Source of the DNA: Bog-756 sp052326605
GTDB taxonomy: Bacteria; Actinomycetota; Acidimicrobiia; Acidimicrobiales; RAAP-2
DNA: 64,000 nt
Assembly: GCA_052326605.1 (NCBI GenBank)
Contig: JBKQMB010000111.1
Span: 4,280 to 68,279 of the forward strand
Direction: 5' to 3'
Shown piece by piece: positions 16,123-24,175 of the stretch (positions are counted from its first letter, which is position 1; each line of letters opens with the position of its first letter). Both the position numbers and the translations under genes were made by a program. The notes under the pieces were generated by a model. The model was not told the DNA's origin. It was given only the letters and a program-made list of their open reading frames with translations, and ran no database searches.

Positions 16123-17240
16123 CGAAGGAACGAGGGCACGTCGAATTCGTCGTCACCCAGGTCGAGGTCCTCGTCCTTCGGCGTGGCGAAGATGTCCTCG
16201 TGCGCGTTCTCCACCCCGAGTACACGGCTCCGGGTCTCCTCGCGTCCGGTGGACTCCACATGCGCGGCGCCACCGCGGGCCGGCGCCTCCCACCGTTCGA
16301 ACCCGGCGGCAATGACGGTGACCCTCACCTCTTCCCCCATGGCTTCGTCGATCACACTGCCGAAGATGATGTTGGCATCGGGGTGGGCCACCCCGTGAAT
16401 GATCTCCGCTGCCTCGTTGACCTCGAACAGGCCCAGGTCTGGACCGCCTGCGATGTTGAGCAGGATGCCGCGTGCCCCCTCGATGGAGGCCTCGAGCAGT
16501 GGGCTGGTGATCGCCGCCCGAGCCGCATTGACCGACCGACCCTCCCCGGTGGCCGAGCCGATCCCCATGATGGCCGTGCCTGCGTTGCTCATGATCATCT
16601 TCACGTCGGCGAAGTCGGTGTTGATCAGTCCGGGCACGGTGATCAGGCTGGTGATCCCCTGGACCCCCTGCATGAGCACCTCGTCGGCCATCTTGAACGC
16701 ATTGACCATGGACGTCTTCTCGTTGGAGACGGTGAGCAGGCGGTCGTTGGGGATGATGATGAGGGTGTCGACCTTCTCCTTCAGGTTCTGGATGCCCTGT
16801 TCGGCCTGGACGGAGCGCCGCCTTCCCTCGAAGGTGAAGGGGCGGGTGACGACGCCGATGGTGAGTGCCCCGAGACCCTTCGCGATCTCCGCCACCACCG
16901 GGGCCGCGCCCGTTCCGGTCCCACCGCCCTTGCCGGCGGTGATGAAGACCATGTCGGCGCCCTTCAGCGCCTCTTCGATCTCCGATCGGTGCTCCTCGGC
17001 GGCCAGACGCCCCACCTCGGGATCGCTCCCCGCTCCCAACCCCCGGGTCAGCTGGCGTCCGATGTCCAGCTTGAGATCGGCATCGCTCATCAGCAGGGCC
17101 TGGGCATCGGTGTTCGTGGCGATGAACTCGACCCCGCGAAGGCCCGCATCGATCATGCGGTTGACGGCGTTGACGCCACCTCCACCCACTCCCACCACTT
17201 TGATGACGGCGAAATAGTTGTTCTGCGCCGGAACGGTCAT
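16119..17240 (-). CDS. ftsZ: Cell division protein FtsZ
   Basis: Tubulin-like GTPase forming the Z ring. The 373 residues include VGVGGGGVNAVNRM, the GTP-binding GGGTGTG (105-111) and the T7-loop region NTDFADVKMIM. A short linker leads to the C-terminal peptide FDVPSFLR, which binds SepF. ATG 17240. It has its own promoter 60-90 bases upstream and a dyad in the leader, so it can be expressed independently of the upstream mur genes. Confidence 0.99.
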   Translation of the reverse strand: MTVPAQNNYFAVIKVVGVGGGGVNAVNRMIDAGLRGVEFIATNTDAQALLMSDADLKLDIGRQLTRGLGAGSDPEVGRLAAEEHRSEIEEALKGADMVFITAGKGGGTGTGAAPVVAEIAKGLGALTIGVVTRPFTFEGRRRSVQAEQGIQNLKEKVDTLIIIPNDRLLTVSNEKTSMVNAFKMADEVLMQGVQGITSLITVPGLINTDFADVKMIMSNAGTAIMGIGSATGEGRSVNAARAAITSPLLEASIEGARGILLNIAGGPDLGLFEVNEAAEIIHGVAHPDANIIFGSVIDEAMGEEVRVTVIAAGFERWEAPARGGAAHVESTGREETRSRVLGVENAHEDIFATPKDEDLDLGDDEFDVPSFLR

Positions 17241-17263
17241 GGAATCCCTTACCCTCGACCAAA

Positions 17264-17282
17264 GGTTGAAACCGTTCCAACC
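17264..17282. promoter_or_regulatory. Dyad in the ftsZ leader
   Basis: GGTTGAAAC-C-GTTCCAACC: nine-base arms around one base with one mismatch. It lies between the ftsZ -10 box and the start codon, centred about 18 bases after the expected transcription start. The position suits a repressor operator or a small RNA structure. Confidence 0.4.
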
Positions 17283-17297
17283 TGCGAGTTCGTGACA

Positions 17298-17326
17298 ACG
17301 ATACGGTCAGCCGAGTATCCGGTCAA
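17298..17326 (-). promoter_or_regulatory. ftsZ promoter
   Basis: Minus strand: -35 TTGACC (17321-17326), 17-base spacer, -10 TATCGT (17298-17303). Both hexamers are near consensus. The promoter lies in the 156-base gap between ftsQ and ftsZ, the only real gap among the downstream dcw genes. Confidence 0.65.
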
Positions 17327-17396
17327 GCACCGACGAGACGCAGGGGACGCCTCGAAGGGTCCGGTGGGCCCGGCCGGGCGTCGGCCCGGCCCCCCA

Positions 17397-18203
17397 TCAG
17401 CCGCTCACCGTCGGCGATTGGGGCACGGTGACGTCGATGGTGGTGGCGCCACGCAGGGAGGCGTGGGCGACGATGGCGGCCACGTCCTCGTACTTGCTCG
17501 GTAGGTCGCTGGCCGTCCCCATCTGGACGGTGATCCCCGAGGTGAGGGCAAGGGAGACGGTCTGATCCGGCGCCTCCGTCACCGACACCACCTGGGCAGC
17601 GAAGGCAGGCGGCAGCGTGCGGGACACGGCCAGGCCGGCCGAGGCGGTGGCGGGGAGCGTGTCGCCGACCGGTGCCGGGGGCACCCCCCCGTCGGCGGTG
17701 TGCACGATGAGCACGACCGGGCCCGGGGCCCGTCCCGGTCGGACCTGCAGCGTTCGGCCGTTGCCGTCCAACGTGGACCACGACGCACCCGGGCCGGCCA
17801 TCTGCGCCACCGGTACCCGCTCGGTGACCTGGATCTCCACCCCGTCGGGCCAGTGCCGGTGCACCTTGGCGGCGGCGATGTACGGCAGCGCCTCCACCCG
17901 GCCGGCGGTGGTCCCCGGGTCCAGTCCGATCAGCGGCGGGTGACGGTCCAGGCCGGCCGCAGCCACGATGGCGGCATCGCTGGTGTGGGGATGCGTGCCC
18001 GTCACCGTGATGACGCGGGCGCTGAACCACCGGGTGTGCAACACGGTCACGGCACCGGCCACCAAGGCCAGCGCCACGACCACCACCACGATCCGTCGCA
18101 TGCGACGACGGCCCCGGCTGCGCTCGATCTCCTGGCGCCGCTGGCGGATCCTCGGGTCGATCGACCGGGGGGCGTCCACCGCCGTGCGTGCGGGGGGCGT
18201 CAC
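17397..18203 (-). CDS. ftsQ: Cell division protein FtsQ
   Basis: Divisome scaffold linking FtsB/FtsL to later proteins. The 268 residues comprise a basic cytoplasmic N-terminus (about 1-37), one membrane helix (about 38-56, RIVVVVVALALVAGAVTVL) and a POTRA domain (about 60-130) with the beta domain after it. GTG 18203 overlaps the murB stop as GTGA. The order murB-ftsQ-ftsZ supports the call. Confidence 0.93.
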   Translation of the reverse strand: MTPPARTAVDAPRSIDPRIRQRRQEIERSRGRRRMRRIVVVVVALALVAGAVTVLHTRWFSARVITVTGTHPHTSDAAIVAAAGLDRHPPLIGLDPGTTAGRVEALPYIAAAKVHRHWPDGVEIQVTERVPVAQMAGPGASWSTLDGNGRTLQVRPGRAPGPVVLIVHTADGGVPPAPVGDTLPATASAGLAVSRTLPPAFAAQVVSVTEAPDQTVSLALTSGITVQMGTASDLPSKYEDVAAIVAHASLRGATTIDVTVPQSPTVSG

Positions 18204-19132
18204 CCGGCACGCTCCGGGAGGTCGTCGAAGCCGACCATCTGCACCTCGGTGTGCAACGTCACTCCGGTGGCGGCGGCCACGGTGGCCTGCACGTGGTCGA
18301 TCAGCCGCCTCACGTCGTCGGCGGAGCCGCCCTGGTCGGCCTGGATGAAGTTGGCGTGCTTGGTCGACACCTCGGCCGTGCCCATGCGGGCGCCCTTCAG
18401 CCCGCAGGCCTCGATGAGCCTTCCCGCCGAGTCTCCGGGTGGATTGGTGAACACCGATCCGGCGTTGCTACCCCCGGGTTGGTTGGCCCGGCGCCACCGC
18501 ACGATCTCGTCGATGGTGGCCCGGGCGGTGGCCGGATCACCGGCCTCGAGGCGGAAGGTGCCCTCGGTGACCATCTCTGTGGGGGCTACGGAGGTGTGCC
18601 GGTAGCCGGCCCCGAGTCGCTCGACCGGCGCCCCGTGGGCCGTCCCCGTGGCCAGATCCACCCATCGGTAGCGGACCAGGGAGGCGGCGGTGTCCGAACC
18701 GTGCCCCCCCGCGTTCATCCGGATCGCCCCGCCGACCGACCCGGGAACCCCGACCGCCCACTCCAGCCCGTGGAGCCCGGCTGCTGCGGTCCGCCGGGCC
18801 AGCACCGGCAGGCTGAGAGCGGCGCCGGCACGAACGTGGGTCCCCTCGATGGACAGGGTCTCGAATCCGGCTCCGAGGGAGACCGCCAGGCCGTCGAAGC
18901 CGCGGTCTGCGACAAGGAGGTTCGAGCCGCGCCCCACCACCAACACCGGCACGTTCCGGCCGGCCAGCGTGTGCCCCACGGCCACCAGTCGGGCCTCGTC
19001 ATCGGCTTCCACGAACAGGGCGGCGGTACCCCCCACCCGGTAGGTGGTCAGGGCACCCAGCGGATGGTGGCGGCGGGCCACGGGTCCCAGGGCCTGCCCG
19101 ACGGTATCCAGGTCGCCCGGCGCCGTGGTCAT
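18200..19132 (-). CDS. murB: UDP-N-acetylenolpyruvoylglucosamine reductase MurB
   Basis: FAD- and NADPH-dependent reduction giving UDP-MurNAc. The FAD domain begins at TYRVGGTAALFVEADD and includes VVGRGSNLLVADRGFDG. Later conserved parts are PGSVGGAIRMNAGGHGSD and GSVFTNPPGDSAGRLIEACG. 310 residues. ATG 19132 overlaps the murC stop as ATGA. Insertion of murB between murC and ftsQ occurs in several Gram-positive lineages. Confidence 0.97.
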   Translation of the reverse strand: MTTAPGDLDTVGQALGPVARRHHPLGALTTYRVGGTAALFVEADDEARLVAVGHTLAGRNVPVLVVGRGSNLLVADRGFDGLAVSLGAGFETLSIEGTHVRAGAALSLPVLARRTAAAGLHGLEWAVGVPGSVGGAIRMNAGGHGSDTAASLVRYRWVDLATGTAHGAPVERLGAGYRHTSVAPTEMVTEGTFRLEAGDPATARATIDEIVRWRRANQPGGSNAGSVFTNPPGDSAGRLIEACGLKGARMGTAEVSTKHANFIQADQGGSADDVRRLIDHVQATVAAATGVTLHTEVQMVGFDDLPERAG

Positions 19133-20541
19133 CCCCCGTTCACCCACACCGGCTCGGACAGCAGCTCGTCCGGGAGCGAAGTGAGGTCACCGGCTCCGAG
19201 GGTGCAGCACAGGTCCCCGGGCTCGAGGAGCGCGCCGACCGTCCGACCCAGGTCCCCGCGACCGGCAACGTAGTACACCGGCATCTGGGGCACTGACCGG
19301 CGGACGGCGTCGGCCACCAGCCGGCCGGAGACTCCGGGCACCGGCGCTTCACCGGCACCATAGACGTCGGCCACCACCACCACGTCGGCGTCCCCGAACG
19401 CGGTGCCGAATTCGGCCCACAGCTCGGCGGTCCGGCTGTAGCGGTGGGGCTGGAACACGGCGACCACCCTCCGCCAGTTGCCGTTGCGGGCAGCGGCCAG
19501 AGCTGCCCGCACCTCGCTCGGCAGGTGTGCGTAGTCGTCGACGAAGGTGACCCCGCCGACCGAGCCCCGGAACTCGAAGCGTCGGGCCACGCCGGCGAAA
19601 CGGGCCAGGGCCCTCGCCGCTGCGTCGAACGGGACCCCGGCGGCCAACGCGGCCACCGCCGCCACCGCTGCGTTCTTGGCGTTGTGAAGCCCGGGGACCG
19701 GCACGACCAGCCGTCCCAGGTCGTTGCCGCCCGGTGCCGACAGCTCGAACGACAACGAGCTGCGGGCCAGATCGAGGTCGGTCATCCGGAAGGTGCTCTC
19801 CGACGTGGTGCCGACCACGTCGGCGCCGGTTGCCCGCCCGATCTCCGCAGCCACCGGGTCGTCCCCGCCCACCACCCGGCGGGAACGGGCGGATGCCACG
19901 AACTCCTCGAACGCGGCCCGCATCGCGGCGAATGTCCCGTAGTGGTCGAGATGGTCTGCTTCGACGTTGGTGACGATGGCGATGTCGGGAACCAGCGACA
20001 GGAAGGTGCCGTCGCTCTCGTCGGCCTCGACCACGATCCACTCGCCGCTGTCCCACACCGCGTTGGTGCCGATCTCGTTGACCTCCCCTCCGATGAGGAA
20101 CGAGGGCCGCATCCCGGCCTCGACCAGGATCAGGGCCAGCATCGATGCGGTCGTGGTCTTCCCGTGTGTCCCGGCCACGGCGATGCAGCGGCGCAGTCCG
20201 GTGATGGCGGCCAGGGTGTGTGCCCGGGGCAGCACCGGCACGCCGCGGCGACGGGCCTCCACCACCTCCGGGTTGCTCTCGGCAACCGCCGTGGACACCG
20301 TGAGCGCATCGGCAGTCCCGACGTTGCCCGCCTGGTGGCCGATCTCCACGTTGATGCCGGAGCGCCTCAGCCGGTCGGTGACGGCGGAGTCCTTCAGGTC
20401 ACTGCCGGTGACCGTGTGACCCATTGCCTGCAGCACGGTGGCGATGGCGCTCATGCCGGCGCCTCCGATGCCCACCACATGCACGTGGATGGGCTCCGAC
20501 AGGTCTCCGAGCGTACCGGTCCCGGGACCAGCGGCGCTCAC
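19129..20541 (-). CDS. murC: UDP-N-acetylmuramate-L-alanine ligase MurC
   Basis: ATP-dependent addition of the first L-alanine to UDP-MurNAc. The 470-residue protein has the N-terminal nucleotide domain (HVVGIGGAGMSAIATVLQAM), the ATP loop AGTHGKTTTASML, the central EADESDGTFL and TNVEADHLDHYG, and the C-terminal YAHLPSEVRAAL and FQPHRYSR. GTG 20541 overlaps the murG stop as GTGA. Confidence 0.98.
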   Translation of the reverse strand: MSAAGPGTGTLGDLSEPIHVHVVGIGGAGMSAIATVLQAMGHTVTGSDLKDSAVTDRLRRSGINVEIGHQAGNVGTADALTVSTAVAESNPEVVEARRRGVPVLPRAHTLAAITGLRRCIAVAGTHGKTTTASMLALILVEAGMRPSFLIGGEVNEIGTNAVWDSGEWIVVEADESDGTFLSLVPDIAIVTNVEADHLDHYGTFAAMRAAFEEFVASARSRRVVGGDDPVAAEIGRATGADVVGTTSESTFRMTDLDLARSSLSFELSAPGGNDLGRLVVPVPGLHNAKNAAVAAVAALAAGVPFDAAARALARFAGVARRFEFRGSVGGVTFVDDYAHLPSEVRAALAAARNGNWRRVVAVFQPHRYSRTAELWAEFGTAFGDADVVVVADVYGAGEAPVPGVSGRLVADAVRRSVPQMPVYYVAGRGDLGRTVGALLEPGDLCCTLGAGDLTSLPDELLSEPVWVNGG

Positions 20542-21707
20542 GCCGCACCCTCCCCTGGGACAGGCCGGGCACAAGCCTCGACCACCCTCGCCCCGGCGGC
20601 GGCGGCGTCCCTGCGCCCGAGGGACTCCGCCGCACGACCCATGGCATCGAGAGCGCAGGGGTCGGCAAGCAGCAGGTCGAGCTCCTCGGCCAGCGCGTCC
20701 CCGTCACAGTCGGCGTCCGCCAACAGCACGGTCGCCCCCACCGCCTCGAGCACCCGGGCATTGGCGGTCTGGTGATCGCCCGGAGCCCCGGGGAGCGGCA
20801 CCAGGATCGACGGGACGCCGGCCACCGCCAACTCGGCCACGGTCATCGCCCCGGACCGGCACACCACCACATCGGCCGCCGAGTAGACGGCGGCCATCCG
20901 CTCCTCGTAGGGCACCCGCGTAACGGACAGCACCCCGTTCGCCGACCCGCCCCTGCCCCCTGCGCCGGTGGCCTGGCCGTCGTACCGCTCCCAGTCGCGC
21001 CGGCCCACGATGTGGTAGATCGACCGGTCGCCGCGCCCGCTCCAACGCTCGGCCAACGCGGCTGCGGCTTCGTTGATACTGCGTGCCCCGAGGGAACCGC
21101 CGAACACGGCCACCGTGGGACGGTCCTCCGGCAGGCCCAGCAGGCGACGGGCGGACCGGCGGTCCTCCGGCCCGCGCCGCGCCGCGGCGATCTCCGGTCT
21201 CACCGGCGTGCCGGTGACCACCGCCCGTGGGAGTGGTGTCCCCTCCCACCCCGTCGCACTGGCCCGGGCGAAGCGGCCGAACAGTCGGATGGCCGCCCCG
21301 GGCACCGCATCGACATTCACCAGCACCAGGGGCACCCGCCGTACCACCGCGGCCAGCGAGGCGGCCAGGCTGGCATAGCCACCGACGGACACCACCACCC
21401 GGGGTCGGGCCCGGGCCACGACGCGGAACCCCCCCACCAGGGCGATGCCCAGCTCCCAGAGCGAGCCGAGATTGCGCAGGACATCCCGGAGGCTCAGGCT
21501 GCGGACGATGCCCCGACCGGGCAGGAGGGTGAACGGGAACCCCCGGCCCTCCAGCGCGGCACGGTCCTGCCCCCGTTCGGATCCCACGAACTCGATGGTG
21601 CCCCGAGCGTGCCCGGCCTCGACCAGCGCCTCGGCGATGGCAAGTGCCGGCTGGAGGTGGCCTGCGGTCCCACCCCCGGCCACCAACGCGAACCGCTCAC
21701 CGCTCAC
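20538..21707 (-). CDS. murG: MurG transferase (lipid II synthesis)
   Basis: GT-B glycosyltransferase adding GlcNAc to lipid I on the inner membrane face. The N-terminal domain opens with VAGGGTAGHLQPALAIAEAL. The C-terminal donor site has VFGGSLGARSINEA and VVCRSGAMTVAELAVAGVPS, then LVPLPGAPGDHQTANA. 389 residues. GTG 21707 overlaps the ftsW stop as GTGA. Confidence 0.98.
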   Translation of the reverse strand: MSGERFALVAGGGTAGHLQPALAIAEALVEAGHARGTIEFVGSERGQDRAALEGRGFPFTLLPGRGIVRSLSLRDVLRNLGSLWELGIALVGGFRVVARARPRVVVSVGGYASLAASLAAVVRRVPLVLVNVDAVPGAAIRLFGRFARASATGWEGTPLPRAVVTGTPVRPEIAAARRGPEDRRSARRLLGLPEDRPTVAVFGGSLGARSINEAAAALAERWSGRGDRSIYHIVGRRDWERYDGQATGAGGRGGSANGVLSVTRVPYEERMAAVYSAADVVVCRSGAMTVAELAVAGVPSILVPLPGAPGDHQTANARVLEAVGATVLLADADCDGDALAEELDLLLADPCALDAMGRAAESLGRRDAAAAGARVVEACARPVPGEGAA

Positions 21708-23002
21708 GCGTGGGAGGCCCGCCGCCGGAGGTGCGGAGCCGTGCGTGCCGAGCGATCCTGGGCGGCGATGTTGAGCAGGATCCCGACGGCAGCCATGGTG
21801 ACCACCAGCGACGATCCGCCGAAGGAGATGAACGGCAGGGGGATACCGGTGACCGGCAGCACCCCGACCACCGCCCCGATGTTGATGACGGCCTGGCTGG
21901 TGATCCAGATGGTCACCCCGACCGCCAGGAGGCTTCCGAAGCGGTCCGGGGCCCGTGTGGCGGCCCGGAAACCGAACCAGGCCACGGCGAAGAAAAGGGC
22001 CAGGACGAGGACGGCCCCGATCAACCCGAGCTCTTCGCCCACCACGGAGAAGATGAAGTCAGTGTGGGCGTTGGGCAACAGTCCCCACTTCTGGCGCCCC
22101 CCGCCCAGCCCGAGGCCGAACAGATGTCCCGACCCCAGGCCGATCAGCGACTGCCACACCTGGTAGCCGGAACCCGACTTGTTTGCGCCGGGGTTGAGGA
22201 AGGACAGGATGCGGTCGCGCCGATACGGATCGGCGAGGCCGACCACGAGGGCCAGTGCACCGAAGGCGAGCAGCACCTTCACGATCGGTCCCATGGGCAC
22301 GCCGCCCATGAAGAGGATGCCGAAGGCAATGCAGCACAGGACGAGGGCGGTCCCCATGTCCGGTTGCTTCAAGATGAGGACCGAGGAGATGCCCAGCACG
22401 GTCAGGACCGGCACGATGACCATCTTCGGATCCGCGGTCCGATCGGCCCGGCGGGCGAGGAGGTCGGCGGCGAACACGGCCATGGCCAGCTTCATCAGCT
22501 CCGAGGGCTGCAGGCGGAGCTCGCCGAACCCGATCCACCGGGACGACCCACCGGCAGTGACCCCGAGATGGGGCACGAGCACGAGGACCAGCAGTGCGAG
22601 GGTGACGATCACCAGCGGTCCCCGGATGGAGCGCCATCTGCGGTAGTCCACCCGCGAGCAGGCCAGCAACGCCCCGAGGCCGACACCCATCCACATCGCC
22701 TGGCGGATCAGGATGGCCCAGGGCGAGCCGTACAGTCCGAGGGAGATGATCGGCGACGCCGAGCCCACCATGATCAGGCCGAAGACGCACAGGATCCCGA
22801 CCAGGACGGCCAGTGAGGTGGCGGTGGGCAGACGGGCCAGCCGGTGCACCGCACCAGGCCGCTGCGTCGGCTTCGGGCCGGCCGACCTCCGCCCGGCCGC
22901 GGGGGCCCGCCGGTTCGCCGGCCGCGGCGGGGCGCCGGGTGCCGGACTCGAGGGATGCCGTCCCCGGGTCATGGTCCGCGGCGATGCGGATCCCTCAGCC
23001 AC
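21704..23002 (-). CDS. ftsW: Lipid II polymerase FtsW
   Basis: SEDS-family glycan polymerase working with FtsI at the septum. A Pro/Arg-rich cytoplasmic N-terminus (about 1-58) precedes about ten membrane helices. Signatures include GGSSRWIGFGELRLQPSEL, KQPDMGTALVL, NAHTDFIFSVVGEELG and the end motif GIPLPFISFGGSSL. 432 residues. GTG 23002 has GAGGAG seven bases upstream; it overlaps the preceding 49-aa ORF by eight bases. murD, usually just upstream, is missing. Confidence 0.97.
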   Translation of the reverse strand: MAEGSASPRTMTRGRHPSSPAPGAPPRPANRRAPAAGRRSAGPKPTQRPGAVHRLARLPTATSLAVLVGILCVFGLIMVGSASPIISLGLYGSPWAILIRQAMWMGVGLGALLACSRVDYRRWRSIRGPLVIVTLALLVLVLVPHLGVTAGGSSRWIGFGELRLQPSELMKLAMAVFAADLLARRADRTADPKMVIVPVLTVLGISSVLILKQPDMGTALVLCCIAFGILFMGGVPMGPIVKVLLAFGALALVVGLADPYRRDRILSFLNPGANKSGSGYQVWQSLIGLGSGHLFGLGLGGGRQKWGLLPNAHTDFIFSVVGEELGLIGAVLVLALFFAVAWFGFRAATRAPDRFGSLLAVGVTIWITSQAVINIGAVVGVLPVTGIPLPFISFGGSSLVVTMAAVGILLNIAAQDRSARTAPHLRRRASHA

Positions 23003-23144
23003 GGCGCACTCCTCGGGTGGTCGACGCGACGGTGGCCGCCGGCTTCGACCACGGATCTGCCTGTTCCATCCCCATAGCCTCCACCACCGGAGCGGTCCAG
23101 TGGTGGAGGCTGGGCACCGGCACGACTCGAGCCGCCCCCCTCAT
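22995..23144 (-). CDS. Small ORF (49 aa) between mraY and ftsW
   Basis: Starts at ATG 23144, overlapping the mraY stop as ATGA, and ends eight bases inside ftsW, so it fills the whole gap and could couple the two genes. The peptide begins MRGAARVVPVPSLHHWTAP and ends STTRGVRRG. It has no membrane helix and matches no family I know. It contains none of the MurD dinucleotide motif, so it is not an obvious murD remnant. A 12-bp inverted repeat lies inside it. It may be a coupling leader or a real micropeptide; existence as protein is unproven. Confidence 0.35.
   Translation of the reverse strand: MRGAARVVPVPSLHHWTAPVVEAMGMEQADPWSKPAATVASTTRGVRRG
23076..23111. repeat. 12-bp perfect inverted repeat between mraY and ftsW
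   Basis: AGCCTCCACCAC (23076-23087) and GTGGTGGAGGCT (23100-23111) with a 12-base loop. In the mRNA this forms a strong stem within the 49-aa ORF, where murD usually sits. There is no U-run. It could attenuate, terminate in part or stabilise the mRNA. Confidence 0.6.
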
Positions 23145-24175
23145 GCGACCTTCGCCACCGACAGGAAGTCCCCGTAGAAGATGCCGAGGCCCAGGGCGGA
23201 GAACAGGCCGGCCAGGATCCAGAAGCGCACGATGACCGTGGTCTCGGGCCATCCCATCAGTTCGAAATGGTGGTGGAGCGGGGCCATGAGGAACACCCGC
23301 CTGTTGAAGACCCGGAAGCTGATCACCTGGATCACCACCGACAGCGTGACGATGACGAACAGCCCGCCGATGATGGGCAGCAGCAGGTCCAGGTTCATCA
23401 GGAGACACAACGCGGCCAGGCCCGACCCGATCGACAGCGAGCCCGTGTCCCCCATGAAGATCCTGGCCGGGGCGGCGTTCCACCAGAGGAACCCGATGCA
23501 GGCACCGGCCAGCGCCACCGAGGCGAGGGCCAGGTCGAGGGCATCGCCCACGTGGTAGATGGGGAAGTGCCGGTACTGCCAGTACCCGATGATGGCCAGG
23601 CAGGCGAAGCAGAATGTGGACGACCCGGCGGCCAGGCCGTCGAGGCCGTCCGTGAGGTTCACCGCATTGGCGGCTGCCGCGATGATCACGGTGGCCCACA
23701 CCACCCACACCCCGGTACCCAGGTGGAGGCCGATCGAGTTGTAGCGGGTGAACGACAGGGTGGTCGCGGCATGGGCCCAGTACACGGCCAACAGGGAGAA
23801 GGTGAGCCCGAGACCGATCTGCGCCCCGAATTTGGTCCGCTTGTTCAGCCCCAGGCTCCGGCGGTGCCGCACCTTGATCCAATCGTCGGCGAAGCCGATC
23901 AGCGCTGCGCCGAGCACGGTCATCATGATCAGGGCGCCGGAGGGCGAGAAGGTCACGCCCGGGATGGCGTGGGCGGTGAGATAACCCACGATCACGGCGG
24001 CCACGATCCCGATGCCGCCCATGGTGGGGGTGCCGGCCTTGGCGATGTGCACCTGGGGGCCGTCTTCACGTATCTGCTGGCCGATGTTGTTCTTCACCAG
24101 CCAACGGATGAGCAGAGGGGTGGAGAGGACGGCCACCCACAACGCGATGCCGCCCGAGGTCATCAGGGCGATCAT
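23141..24175 (-). CDS. mraY: Phospho-MurNAc-pentapeptide transferase MraY
   Basis: Makes lipid I from UDP-MurNAc-pentapeptide and undecaprenyl phosphate. 344 residues with about ten membrane helices. Signatures are HIAKAGTPTMGGIGIV, the Asp pair in IGFADDWIKV, FMGDTGSLSIGSGLAAL and the PLHHHFELMGWPE loop. ATG 24175 overlaps the murE stop as ATGA, so murF, normally between them, is absent. Confidence 0.98.
   Translation of the reverse strand: MIALMTSGGIALWVAVLSTPLLIRWLVKNNIGQQIREDGPQVHIAKAGTPTMGGIGIVAAVIVGYLTAHAIPGVTFSPSGALIMMTVLGAALIGFADDWIKVRHRRSLGLNKRTKFGAQIGLGLTFSLLAVYWAHAATTLSFTRYNSIGLHLGTGVWVVWATVIIAAAANAVNLTDGLDGLAAGSSTFCFACLAIIGYWQYRHFPIYHVGDALDLALASVALAGACIGFLWWNAAPARIFMGDTGSLSIGSGLAALCLLMNLDLLLPIIGGLFVIVTLSVVIQVISFRVFNRRVFLMAPLHHHFELMGWPETTVIVRFWILAGLFSALGLGIFYGDFLSVAKVA

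Noticed and set aside
22995..23144. The 49-aa ORF as a murD remnant
   Set aside because: No dinucleotide motif or other MurD residue can be seen and the length does not fit any MurD segment.
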